DNA from: RGIG5952 sp045603485
GTDB taxonomy: Bacteria; Verrucomicrobiota; Kiritimatiellia; RFP12; JAAYLN01
Assembly: GCA_045603485.1 (NCBI GenBank)
Contig: JAZUMF010000132.1
Location: forward strand, 1 to 19,583
Direction of reading: 5' to 3'
DNA length: 19,583 nt
Positions 7,295 through 14,285 of the stretch are shown here, piece after piece (positions within the stretch are counted from its first letter, which is position 1; every line of letters begins with the position of its first letter). Position numbers and translations under genes: made by a program. The notes under the pieces are model-generated. The model saw only the letters and a list, made by a program, of their open reading frames with translations. It had not been told where the DNA came from and did no database searches.

Positions 7295-8382
7295 TATGCC
7301 TCGATGATAGCCTTGCGAAGGACGGGCAACACGCGCTCGTACATACGGTAGAAGCCCAAATCATTTGGATGGCAGCCGTCGACGGTGCAAGCCTCGCGAT
7401 CAACCGCGCCAAAGAGAGTTTCGCCGTCAATAAAGTAAACATGGCGATCGCCGGCAGCAATTGCCTTGTCGTATGTAGCGCGAATAACATCGCGACGACG
7501 GCATCCATCGGCATAGTTACGGTCGGGCCAGATATCGCATTTCGACATAATGATGATAGGCAATTCGGGATGAGCCTCGCGAATTAACTTAAAGAATGGC
7601 TCGTGCGTCCTCTCAAGATGCTCCACACTGGGAGCATTGTGGTCATAATCCATCACGAATACGCCAAGGTCAAGCGAAGCAATTGCCTTGGCAACGGCAA
7701 TCTCTCCGCGGCCGCAGCCCGAAAAGCCGAGATTGATCTGCTCTGCGTCGACAGCGCGGCAAAGCATTGAGCAATAGTTATTACCAGGGCGAGAGGCGCA
7801 TCCGCCTTGAGTAATCGACGACCCGTAAAAGAGAATCGGCTTAATTGGGTGAGGCGCAGGGGCCTCAATCTTTGCATCTGGAAGAAGACCGATTTCAACC
7901 TGCGCGACACCACCGTAAAGCGGGAAATTGATGCACCAGTCGCGCATTTCACGCGTCCAGCCCTTATCAAAAACGACACGCTCCAGATTGACCTCGCGGG
8001 GAGTTGGCTGCGCGGTTCCCACATGATGACAATTGCCAAATGGACCGACATAAATATCAAAGCCGGCCGACCCCGCGCGCGGCATATGATTCATGTCCTG
8101 TGAATGTGCAAGCGTGGCGCGAACGGCGATAAAGTTAGAATCGGTACGGAAACGAACGCAGCCGCCAGAAGTAAAATGATGGCTATTACCCAATGCGCCC
8201 TCGTTTACATCTTCTGGAGCCTTCATATCAGCAGGAAGACGGAAAAACTCCTCCTTGGCGGGATCGCCCCAAGGGAATCCCTCAAGTGAAAAGGGCGCCG
8301 ACAGGACATTGTAGTAGTTTACATCCTTATCGCCAACCTTGGCCGGCATAAAATTCTTGTCGATTTCTTCAATACTCTTCAT
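7294..8382 (-). CDS. SGNH/GDSL-type esterase with N-terminal GxDLY domain
   Basis: This 362-residue protein has two parts. The N-terminal beta-sandwich region contains GFDIYVG (about 107-113), matching the GxDLY domain that precedes some SGNH esterases. The C-terminal hydrolase domain has block I YGSSITQGG, with nucleophile Ser189 in place of the usual GDS serine. It also has block II GFSGCGRGE, block III MDYDHNAP (Asn249) and block V VDGCHPNDLG with the Asp335/His338 pair. It probably deacylates a carbohydrate or other small ester, but the substrate is unknown. No signal peptide is seen, so a cytoplasmic location is likely. The ATG at 8382 is chosen because AGAGG (8395-8391) sits 8 nt upstream. 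A start at 8424 would overlap the GNAT gene. It lies between coaC and coaB in one operon, an unusual place for an esterase. Confidence 0.9.
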   Translation of the reverse strand: MKSIEEIDKNFMPAKVGDKDVNYYNVLSAPFSLEGFPWGDPAKEEFFRLPADMKAPEDVNEGALGNSHHFTSGGCVRFRTDSNFIAVRATLAHSQDMNHMPRAGSAGFDIYVGPFGNCHHVGTAQPTPREVNLERVVFDKGWTREMRDWCINFPLYGGVAQVEIGLLPDAKIEAPAPHPIKPILFYGSSITQGGCASRPGNNYCSMLCRAVDAEQINLGFSGCGRGEIAVAKAIASLDLGVFVMDYDHNAPSVEHLERTHEPFFKLIREAHPELPIIIMSKCDIWPDRNYADGCRRRDVIRATYDKAIAAGDRHVYFIDGETLFGAVDREACTVDGCHPNDLGFYRMYERVLPVLRKAIIEA

Positions 8383-8395
8383 TCTAAAGACCTCT

Positions 8396-8932
8396 TTACT
8401 GATTGTTGTTTTTACAGTCACCATCAGGCAACCGCAAAATCATGGCTACCTCGGGACAAGTAAATGGATTGACATGCTTTGTGCAGTTGATGCACCCCGA
8501 ATAAATCTTGTGAAGGATTTCTGTTTTGGGAATCTCCACAAAGCCCACCTTTGCAAAGAACGGCGGAGTAAAAGTCAAAACAATAAGCATACTGGGACGG
8601 AACTCCTTAATACGCTCGATAAGCCCCTTTACAAGCTTTATACCGATGCCCTTACCGCGCAAATCACTACGCACCACAACCGAAGTAAGCTCAACCATGG
8701 AACGGGAAAAATCACCGGGCTCAGGCCAAATCGTAAATGATGCGCACGAAGCAATCTTACCGTCAAGATATGCCACCGAAAAACGGTCAATATTGCGGAC
8801 AATATCACCAATTGGGCGAACAATCAACTCGTTGGCATTACCCTTAATCAAATTGTAGATATCAAAGGCGTCACTCAACTGAGCAGGTCGGATTACTGCT
8901 CTCTCAATTAGTTCTCGATTATAATCGCTCAT
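8396..8932 (-). CDS. GNAT-family N-acetyltransferase (short ArgA-like)
   Basis: This 178-residue GCN5-related acetyltransferase uses acetyl-CoA. Motif A, ELTSVVVRSDLRGKGIG (81-97), contains the R-x-x-G-x-G pyrophosphate-binding turn. PPFFAKVGF (123-131) is the conserved beta-5/helix-4 region. A C-terminal cysteine cluster (C147, C150, C159) followed by PEVAMIL resembles short N-acetylglutamate synthase-like GNATs, so a role in arginine synthesis is possible. No arginine genes are nearby and the substrate is uncertain. The ATG is 11 bp after the coaC stop, with only a weak GGGT as ribosome binding site, so translation may depend on coupling. The stop is 13 bp before the SGNH start. Confidence 0.88.
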   Translation of the reverse strand: MSDYNRELIERAVIRPAQLSDAFDIYNLIKGNANELIVRPIGDIVRNIDRFSVAYLDGKIASCASFTIWPEPGDFSRSMVELTSVVVRSDLRGKGIGIKLVKGLIERIKEFRPSMLIVLTFTPPFFAKVGFVEIPKTEILHKIYSGCINCTKHVNPFTCPEVAMILRLPDGDCKNNNQ

Positions 8933-8943
8933 AACAATACCCG

Positions 8944-9483
8944 TTATAATTTAGGTGCGGCACCCTCGATTGCCTCAATAATGGCAGAAAGATCAGCAAG
9001 TCTGCCACGCCCCTGAACTCCACAAGCAAGCTCACCAACCTCTGGAGAAACGATAATCGCACCGCGCTTACGAAGAGTTTCAAGATTAGCCTGCGTTGCA
9101 GGATGCTCCAGCATGGCGTCATTCATGGCAGGAGCGACAATAAGCGGCGAACGGCATGCGATAGCCGTTGCAGAAAGCTCATCATCAGCGATACCGCATG
9201 CGAGCTTCGCCAAAACATTTGCGGTGCATGGAGCGATCACAAGGGCGTCAGCACGCTTTGCAAGAGCGATGTGATTGGGCTCCCACTCCCCCAAAGACGA
9301 AAAGGAATCAATAGCGACCTGACGACGCGAAAGCGTCTGAAAAGTCAAAGGAGTGACAAACTTCGTGGCCGCGTCAGTCATAACGACACTGACACCCCAG
9401 CCACGCTTCATCATAAGACGGACAAGCTCTGCGGCCTTATATGCAGAGATAGACCCTGTCACTCCCAAAACAACTTCAAACAT
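8944..9483 (-). CDS. coaC: Phosphopantothenoylcysteine decarboxylase, stand-alone CoaC
   Basis: This 179-residue HFCD-family flavoprotein decarboxylates 4'-phosphopantothenoylcysteine to 4'-phosphopantetheine. It shows the FMN-binding GVTGSISAYK (7-16), the catalytic His in NHIALAKRAD (H71), PAMN (118-121) for substrate binding, and the substrate clamp ELACGVQGRGR with the essential Cys154. The protein ends soon after the clamp, where bifunctional CoaBC would continue into the CoaB domain. The ATG at 9483 has GGAGGG (9495-9490) 6 nt upstream, and a longer start at 9510 would overlap gmk. It is 14 bp downstream of gmk, the usual neighbour of coaBC. The CoaB half is about 1.6 kb away, after two unrelated genes. 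Confidence 0.95.
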   Translation of the reverse strand: MFEVVLGVTGSISAYKAAELVRLMMKRGWGVSVVMTDAATKFVTPLTFQTLSRRQVAIDSFSSLGEWEPNHIALAKRADALVIAPCTANVLAKLACGIADDELSATAIACRSPLIVAPAMNDAMLEHPATQANLETLRKRGAIIVSPEVGELACGVQGRGRLADLSAIIEAIEGAAPKL

Positions 9484-9497
9484 AACGCGCCCTCCGA

Positions 9498-10289
9498 TTA
9501 ATGATGGCAATGGCAGGAACCATTGCCGTGGCTGTGCCCTTTACCGCCACAGCAACATGAACCGTGCTCATGCCCGTGATTGTGACCGTGCCCTCCGCAT
9601 GAGCCATGCTCGTGATGGTGATGGCCATGACCGCCGCAGGAGCCGTGACCATGACCGCCGCAACGGCACTTGTGCTCCTCCTCGGTATTACCGGGACCAA
9701 TCACCGCATTATTGAATTCAAGGATAGAAACAAGCTCGCGGTAGGCAATTTCCAAATCGTCATTGACGACATTAAACCTAAACTCCTTTTGCCTGTTCAT
9801 CTCGCCGATGGCATTACGGAGACGCTTCTCTATCACCTCGGGCGCATCCTCTCCGCGCCCCTCCAAACGGCGACGGAGCTCCTCCATGGAAGGCGGGCTG
9901 ATAAAGATATCGACAAGCGCATCCTTCAAAGGATCGTCCTCATCCAGATCGCAAAGGAAATTACGGACCTGATCGGCACCCTCAACATCGATATCCAAAA
10001 GGACGGACAACCCCTGATCTAAGGCCGCACGGATAGGAGATGCCAAAGTGCCGTAATAATTGCCGTGCACCTCCGCATACTCCAAAAAGTCTCCCCTTCC
10101 AACAAACTGCTCAAAGACCTCGCGGGTCAAGAAGTGGTAATCAACACCATCCTCCTCCTCGCCGCGCGGCTCGCGGGTAGTGCACGAAACAGAATATACG
10201 AGTTCAGGATAATCCTGAAGCAAACGGTCGCAAAGCGTAGACTTTCCAGCACCTGACGGAGCTGAGATGATAACAAGTTTTGGGGTCAT
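9498..10289 (-). CDS. gmk: Guanylate kinase with His/Cys/Gly-rich C-terminal tail
   Basis: This 263-residue enzyme phosphorylates GMP to GDP. Residues 1 to about 195 form a normal guanylate kinase: P-loop APSGAGKST (10-18), the SCTTREPRGEE GMP-binding segment (35-45), the YHF and EYAEVHGNYYGT lid region (70-81), and IDVEGADQVR (100-109). A linker then leads to a tail (206-263) with 19 His, 9 Cys and many Gly in 58 residues, built on HGSCGGHGH-like units. Ordinary bacterial enzymes are about 185-210 residues long. The tail is in frame and ends at its own TAA 14 bp before coaC, so it is not a run-on artefact. Similar tails on HypB, SlyD or CooJ bind Ni or Zn; metal binding here is inferred. The ATG at 10289 has GAGGA 8 nt upstream. 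It is first gene of the coaC-GNAT-SGNH-coaB operon. Confidence 0.96.
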   Translation of the reverse strand: MTPKLVIISAPSGAGKSTLCDRLLQDYPELVYSVSCTTREPRGEEEDGVDYHFLTREVFEQFVGRGDFLEYAEVHGNYYGTLASPIRAALDQGLSVLLDIDVEGADQVRNFLCDLDEDDPLKDALVDIFISPPSMEELRRRLEGRGEDAPEVIEKRLRNAIGEMNRQKEFRFNVVNDDLEIAYRELVSILEFNNAVIGPGNTEEEHKCRCGGHGHGSCGGHGHHHHEHGSCGGHGHNHGHEHGSCCCGGKGHSHGNGSCHCHH

Positions 10290-10309
10290 AATTAAAATCC
10301 TCACCCTCT

Positions 10310-10318
10310 AGTATATCA
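10310..10318 (-). promoter_or_regulatory. Extended -10 promoter of the gmk operon
   Basis: On the minus strand TGATATACT combines a TATACT -10 box (10315-10310) with the TGn extension. No good -35 box is seen 16-18 bp upstream. Transcription would start near 10303, giving a leader of about 14 nt that just includes the GAGGA ribosome binding site. The FGGY kinase gene ends about 100 bp upstream without a clear terminator, so read-through is also possible. Confidence 0.5.
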
Positions 10319-10414
10319 CAAAAGAAGCCACATTTCATTTCTGCGGCAGTTTTTGATGCGGCGCATAGAGAGACGGGCCATCTTTGCATTGCACAAGACA
10401 TCAAACCATAAAAC

Positions 10415-11773
10415 TCAACTGATAAATACGGAAAATTCCTCAATTCCGGCAAGGGAGCCCTGAGCGACGGCGCCAAATAAGGCCGCGCCGACAGATGCCT
10501 CCTCTTTACCATTGCTTAACGATACCGGCATTGCAAAGACCTCACCTATGATATTCTTCATAACGCCGATGCGCCTTACAGCTCCCCCTGAAGCGACAAC
10601 TTCAACCTTTTTGCCGCACATATCCCAAGGAAACAAATCCTTCAGCTCCTGACACATTCCATATAAAAAGCCAAGGATCAAACCGGTCGGCGTGAAGTTT
10701 GCGGGTGATATATTTGCTATAACTCCCCTTTTATCGGGATGTAAGCGGGTCCCGGAAAATGCCGTGTCGACCTTTAAGGCCTCCGTCCGAGCATTGAAGC
10801 CCTCACTCGCCAATCGGTTCATCAGCTCATACTGCGATTGAGAAACTCCCGTCAGAGCCTTGCCATAATCCGAGAAGAAACCCTCAAGAAGCGCATATGA
10901 CGCGCCGCCGCAAAGGGCAGAAGCGCAAAGCAGGTACCGCCCCTTTGTCAAAGGCCGAAGCTCGCTGCCGTTTTGCGGCTCGCAAAAGTCAGCCATCGCC
11001 GTTATTTGACTTCCCGTACCGATATTGACAAGGATACTTTCTGCCGGCGACTTTACAGAGCCCAAAAAACTGGCTTGATTATCTCCAATTGCGACGGCGA
11101 CAGGAACTCCCTCATACTGCCCCAGAATAGCGAAATCGTCGGTGACTGAAGGCAGACGCATCGTTTTCCCCATCAACTCTTGAGCCATTGCGATAAATTC
11201 ATGCTTTCTCAAATCGTAAAGGCCGAAGCTGGCGGCGACCGATGAATGAATCAGAGGAGCCGTGCGCTTAGTCAAGAAAAGTCCGGCATAATCCATAATG
11301 CTACAAAAGCTATACGCATCATTAGGAACTAGTTGATTTTTTAGATTGTAAAAATGAGTAGCAAAGCCATATCCCGTTGAAATCCTTTGCTCGGAAATCA
11401 ACGACAGCTCCTCGCAATAACTCTTACCGCTCTTCTCCTGCAGAAGCGCACCTCTCTGATCCTGCCATGTCGCCAGGCGGGAAACCGCCCTACCATTCTT
11501 ATCGACATAGACAATGCCATGCATCTGACCTGTCAAAGCGATAACGGCGATGTTTTTGTATTCGCTAATCAAATCATCCGCAACGGTCTTAACGGCGCAT
11601 ACAATCGCATCCGCGTCCTGCAAGGCAAAGGCGGGATTTTCAGCCTTGACCGCAAAAGAATTCGGAACGGTCAAACTCTTACAAACCCTTTTTTGAGTCA
11701 AATCGACAACGGCGGCACTGATTGTCGTCGTTCCGATATCAATGCCGATCGCAAAGCTTGAACTGTTCAACAT
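10415..11773 (-). CDS. FGGY-family carbohydrate kinase (sedoheptulokinase/xylulokinase-like)
   Basis: This 452-residue cytoplasmic sugar kinase has the actin-like ATPase fold. The first phosphate loop is IGIDIGTTT (9-17). GQMHG (82-86) and TWQDQR (102-107) are sugar-contacting motifs typical of sedoheptulokinases and xylulokinases. AIGDNQASFLG holds the catalytic base Asp231, NIGTGSQ (250-256) is the second phosphate loop, and ASGGAVRR lies in the C-terminal ATP-binding domain. The substrate (sedoheptulose, a ketopentose or 1-deoxyxylulose) cannot be fixed from sequence. The ATG at 11773 is chosen for its near-perfect AAGGAGGT (11784-11777). It is divergent from dxs, with 141 bp between start codons. 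Confidence 0.92.
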   Translation of the reverse strand: MLNSSSFAIGIDIGTTTISAAVVDLTQKRVCKSLTVPNSFAVKAENPAFALQDADAIVCAVKTVADDLISEYKNIAVIALTGQMHGIVYVDKNGRAVSRLATWQDQRGALLQEKSGKSYCEELSLISEQRISTGYGFATHFYNLKNQLVPNDAYSFCSIMDYAGLFLTKRTAPLIHSSVAASFGLYDLRKHEFIAMAQELMGKTMRLPSVTDDFAILGQYEGVPVAVAIGDNQASFLGSVKSPAESILVNIGTGSQITAMADFCEPQNGSELRPLTKGRYLLCASALCGGASYALLEGFFSDYGKALTGVSQSQYELMNRLASEGFNARTEALKVDTAFSGTRLHPDKRGVIANISPANFTPTGLILGFLYGMCQELKDLFPWDMCGKKVEVVASGGAVRRIGVMKNIIGEVFAMPVSLSNGKEEASVGAALFGAVAQGSLAGIEEFSVFIS

Positions 11774-11855
11774 AAGACCTCCTTCGCCAGGCTTCACCCT
11801 CAGATCATTTGGAGATTGCAATGTCATCGGTGCGCCTTAAAATAAAACGGTAGCC

Positions 11856-11885
11856 ATTTTATCAGTTTTATTGCAAACACTTCAA
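11856..11885 (-). promoter_or_regulatory. Promoter of the FGGY kinase gene
   Basis: On the minus strand, TTGAAG (11885-11880), an 18-bp spacer and TAAAAT (11861-11856) with a TGA extension form a recognisable sigma-70 promoter. It lies back to back with the dxs -10 box, about 10 bp from it, so RNA polymerase could probably not occupy both at once. Confidence 0.55.
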
Positions 11886-11894
11886 TCATGAATG

Positions 11895-11903
11895 TGATAT
11901 AAT
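11895..11903 (+). promoter_or_regulatory. Extended -10 promoter of dxs
   Basis: TGATATAAT is a perfect extended -10 element ending 11 bp before the dxs ATG at 11915. The expected start of transcription (about 11910) leaves only about 5 nt of leader. No good -35 hexamer is present at 16-18 bp; TTGCAA at 11871 is too far upstream. Confidence 0.6.
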
Positions 11904-11914
11904 CAATAACAACA

Positions 11915-13765
11915 ATGGAACTGATTGAACAATTTAGCAAATCTCCAAAGGATTTCCCTGAGAAACAATTGGACGACCTCGCAAAAGAAGTGCGCGCACG
12001 CATCATCGGGGTAGTATCAAAAAATGGCGGTCATCTGGCATCAAGCCTCGGCGCCGTTGAGCTCATTATTGCATTGTTAAGGGTTTTCGACTCTGAAAAA
12101 GATCCGGTTGTTTGGGATGTCGGCCACCAAACCTATGCTTGGAAGATTCTCACTGGCCGCAATGATAGGTTTGATACACTGCGAAAAAAGGATGGCATCT
12201 CTGGCTTCCCTCGTCGTGACGAAAGTAAAAGCGACGCCTTTGTGGCAGGACACGCGGGAGTCGCAATCTCCGCGGCATTAGGTCTGGCCGCCGCCCGTGA
12301 CCAAAAAAACGGAGAGGCCAACAAATCTACAGTCGTTGCGGTCGTAGGCGATGCGGCGCTTGCGAACGGCATCTCGTTGGAAGCCCTCAACAACGCGACT
12401 GCCACGACAAAGCGCTTTATTCTTATCCTCAACGACAACAAAATGTCAATCTCACAAAATGTCGGCGCGCTCTCTCGACATTTTGCCCGCGTCTTAGCCA
12501 GTCGGCGCTATAACAAAGCCAAAACAGGCATTGAATCATTCGCAAAAAGACTCCATCTTCATTGGCTCTCAAACCGCTATCACGCCATAGAGAGCCGAAT
12601 AAAGAGCCTCTTTGTAAAGAATGTATTCTTTGAAGACCTAGGCTTACGCTACATCGGTCCCCTAGACGGTCACAACATAAAGCGGCTGATCAAAGCCCTG
12701 ACTATCGCACGCGACTACAACCGCCCGATAGTTCTCCATGTAGCCACACAAAAAGGACGCGGCTACGAATATGCGGAACGCAACCCTGCACAATGGCACG
12801 GCGCCGCACCCTTTGACATTCAAAGCGGCAAGCCTCTGTCTCAGCCCGCTCCCGGATTTTCGGAAGCTTTCGGCGACGCCATCACCGACGCGGCAAAGAG
12901 CGACAAACGCATCATCGCGATAACAGCGGCAATGCGCTCCGGAACCGGTCTCGACACCTTTTACCAAAAATTCCCCGAACGCTTCTTTGATGTCGGCATT
13001 TGCGAAGAGCACGCCGTCTCATTTGCCGCAGGACTGGCGGCAGGCGGAATGCGGCCGTTCATAGCCATCTACTCATCATTTGCGCAGCGCGCGATAGATT
13101 CGGTATTTCACGACATCTGCCTTCAAGACTTGCCGGCGACACTCTGCCTCGACCGCGCCGGCATCGTCGGCGCCGACGGCATGACTCATCATGGCCTCTA
13201 CGACATTTCACTGCTGCGCCCGTTCCCAAATATTGTCATAGCGCAGCCCCGTGACAGAGTCATATTGCAAAGCCTCATTAAGCTTTCTCTTGAAAATTCA
13301 CATCCCTTTGCAATCCGATACCCGCGCGGCAGATGTCCCGAAAAACTACTTGAAGATTCATCCTCGGCTCAGATAGGCAAAGCGCAAATTATCCGTATGC
13401 CCAAAGGCAGCGCAAAGAGAAAAATCTGGATCTGGGCACTCGGCGATATGCTTCCCGCCGCCCTAGATGCCGCAGAAAAACTCGAAGCGGACGATATCGC
13501 ATCAGTTGGCGTTGTCGACCCGATATTCATCAAGCCGCTTGATTACGAACTGCTCCAAAGGCAAATTGAAACTGGTGCCGAGATTGCAACAATCGAAAAC
13601 GGCGTCCTTCAGGGCGGCTTCGGTTCTGCAATTCTTGAAGCCGCCCCTCACGGCAAAGTCACCCGCTTCGGTTGGGGCGACGCTCCGATAGAGCATGGCA
13701 CGCCCGAAGAGTTGTTCAAAGAAGCTGGCCTTGACGCCGAAGCCATTACGAAAAGGTTGTCGTGA
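11915..13765 (+). CDS. dxs: 1-deoxy-D-xylulose-5-phosphate synthase
   Basis: This 616-residue thiamine-diphosphate enzyme condenses pyruvate and glyceraldehyde 3-phosphate to DXP, the entry step of the MEP isoprenoid pathway and a precursor of thiamine and pyridoxal. The N-terminal domain has NGGHLASSLGAVEL (about 37-50), DVGHQTYAWKILTGR (68-82) and the TPP/Mg motif GDAALANG (145-152) with NDNKMSISQN downstream. The pyrimidine-binding domain has DVGICEEHAV (359-368) with catalytic Glu364, then DRAGIVGADGMTHHG. The usual GDG is GDA here, a conservative change. Full length is present. An in-frame TAA at 11900-11902 rules out any start before 11915, and no Shine-Dalgarno sequence precedes that ATG. 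The stop overlaps the next gene's GTG start (GTGA). Confidence 0.97.
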   Translation: MELIEQFSKSPKDFPEKQLDDLAKEVRARIIGVVSKNGGHLASSLGAVELIIALLRVFDSEKDPVVWDVGHQTYAWKILTGRNDRFDTLRKKDGISGFPRRDESKSDAFVAGHAGVAISAALGLAAARDQKNGEANKSTVVAVVGDAALANGISLEALNNATATTKRFILILNDNKMSISQNVGALSRHFARVLASRRYNKAKTGIESFAKRLHLHWLSNRYHAIESRIKSLFVKNVFFEDLGLRYIGPLDGHNIKRLIKALTIARDYNRPIVLHVATQKGRGYEYAERNPAQWHGAAPFDIQSGKPLSQPAPGFSEAFGDAITDAAKSDKRIIAITAAMRSGTGLDTFYQKFPERFFDVGICEEHAVSFAAGLAAGGMRPFIAIYSSFAQRAIDSVFHDICLQDLPATLCLDRAGIVGADGMTHHGLYDISLLRPFPNIVIAQPRDRVILQSLIKLSLENSHPFAIRYPRGRCPEKLLEDSSSAQIGKAQIIRMPKGSAKRKIWIWALGDMLPAALDAAEKLEADDIASVGVVDPIFIKPLDYELLQRQIETGAEIATIENGVLQGGFGSAILEAAPHGKVTRFGWGDAPIEHGTPEELFKEAGLDAEAITKRLS

Positions 13766-14058
13766 AAATGATTCAGCAAGAAATCCTCTCTGTTAAAGCG
13801 ACAGTTGCCAAAACCTTTTTACAAAGAGCCAGAGGTTTGATTGGCAGGCCACCGCCGCCCAAAGGCGAAGGAATGCTGATACTTAAATGCAATGCGATTC
13901 ATACCCTTTTCATGAGCTACCCCATCGATGCAACCTTTTTGGATAAAAATGACAGGGTAGTCAAAGCGGTAAAAAATATCCCGCCATGGCGTTTTATGGT
14001 CTTTGGTGGATTCAAAGCCGTGAAGGTGCTTGAAACCGCAAGCGAAAAAAAAGACTGA
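13762..14058 (+). CDS. DUF192-family protein, short
   Basis: This 98-residue protein matches DUF192 (PF02643): the RARGLIGRP motif (about 23-31), GEGMLI (36-41), HTLFMSYPIDATFLDKNDRVV (about 47-67) and a GGFKAVKVLE end. Characterised function is lacking for the family; many members are secreted or envelope-linked small beta-barrel-like proteins. This one has no signal peptide and stops shortly after the VLE strand, lacking the usual GxxxGD-type tail, so it may be C-terminally shortened. A run of eight A residues lies just before the stop, but neither alternative frame restores a family-like tail. The GTG start overlaps the dxs TGA by 4 bp; an ATG at 13768 is an alternative. Coupling suggests it is co-expressed with dxs. 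Confidence 0.82.
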   Translation: MKMIQQEILSVKATVAKTFLQRARGLIGRPPPPKGEGMLILKCNAIHTLFMSYPIDATFLDKNDRVVKAVKNIPPWRFMVFGGFKAVKVLETASEKKD

Positions 14059-14068
14059 ACTCCGTCTT
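14045..14068 (-). terminator. Possible intrinsic terminator for the minus-strand membrane-protein genes
   Basis: On the minus strand AAGAC (14068-14064) pairs with GTCTT (14055-14051) around an 8-nt loop, and an eight-T run (14052-14045) follows directly. The stem is short (5 bp), but placement after a 220-bp non-coding tail of the 14286-16109 genes makes sense. It overlaps the end of the DUF192 gene. Confidence 0.4.
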
Positions 14069-14114
14069 ACAATCGACCATCCCTGCCCTCGGCAAAAGAT
14101 GGTGGAGGTTACAA

Positions 14115-14150
14115 GGAGATTTCGGACAATTCTCTTACGCTCAAAATGGC
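14115..14150 (+). repeat. Possible degenerate dispersed GAGATTTC...CGCTC..AATG repeat
   Basis: The stretch beginning GGAGATTTCGGACAATTC and continuing through TTACGCTCAAAATGGC resembles the short GAGATTTCTCGC...CGCTCGAAATGAC interspersed element seen between genes in many bacteria. The resemblance is from memory and the copy is degenerate. Just before it, CCATC (14077-14081) and GATGG (14098-14102), with inner TGCC/GGCA, form a nested hairpin. Apart from this and the terminator, I see nothing firm in the 14059-14285 spacer. Confidence 0.25.
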
Positions 14151-14285
14151 AAAACTTTTTCAAGTTTGATGATGATTTTATTTCAGAGAAATATTCTTCC
14201 CAATTCTCGATCAAGCAGAAAACTTTGGTCGGCTGTTCATATTTCTGTAATCCGCTCCGCTCAAATTCAGCACACTTAAATATGG

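Noticed and set aside
9498..9675. His/Cys tail of guanylate kinase as a frameshift or assembly artefact
   Set aside because: The tail is in frame with the conserved core, ends at a single stop 14 bp before coaC and leaves the coaC ribosome binding site intact.
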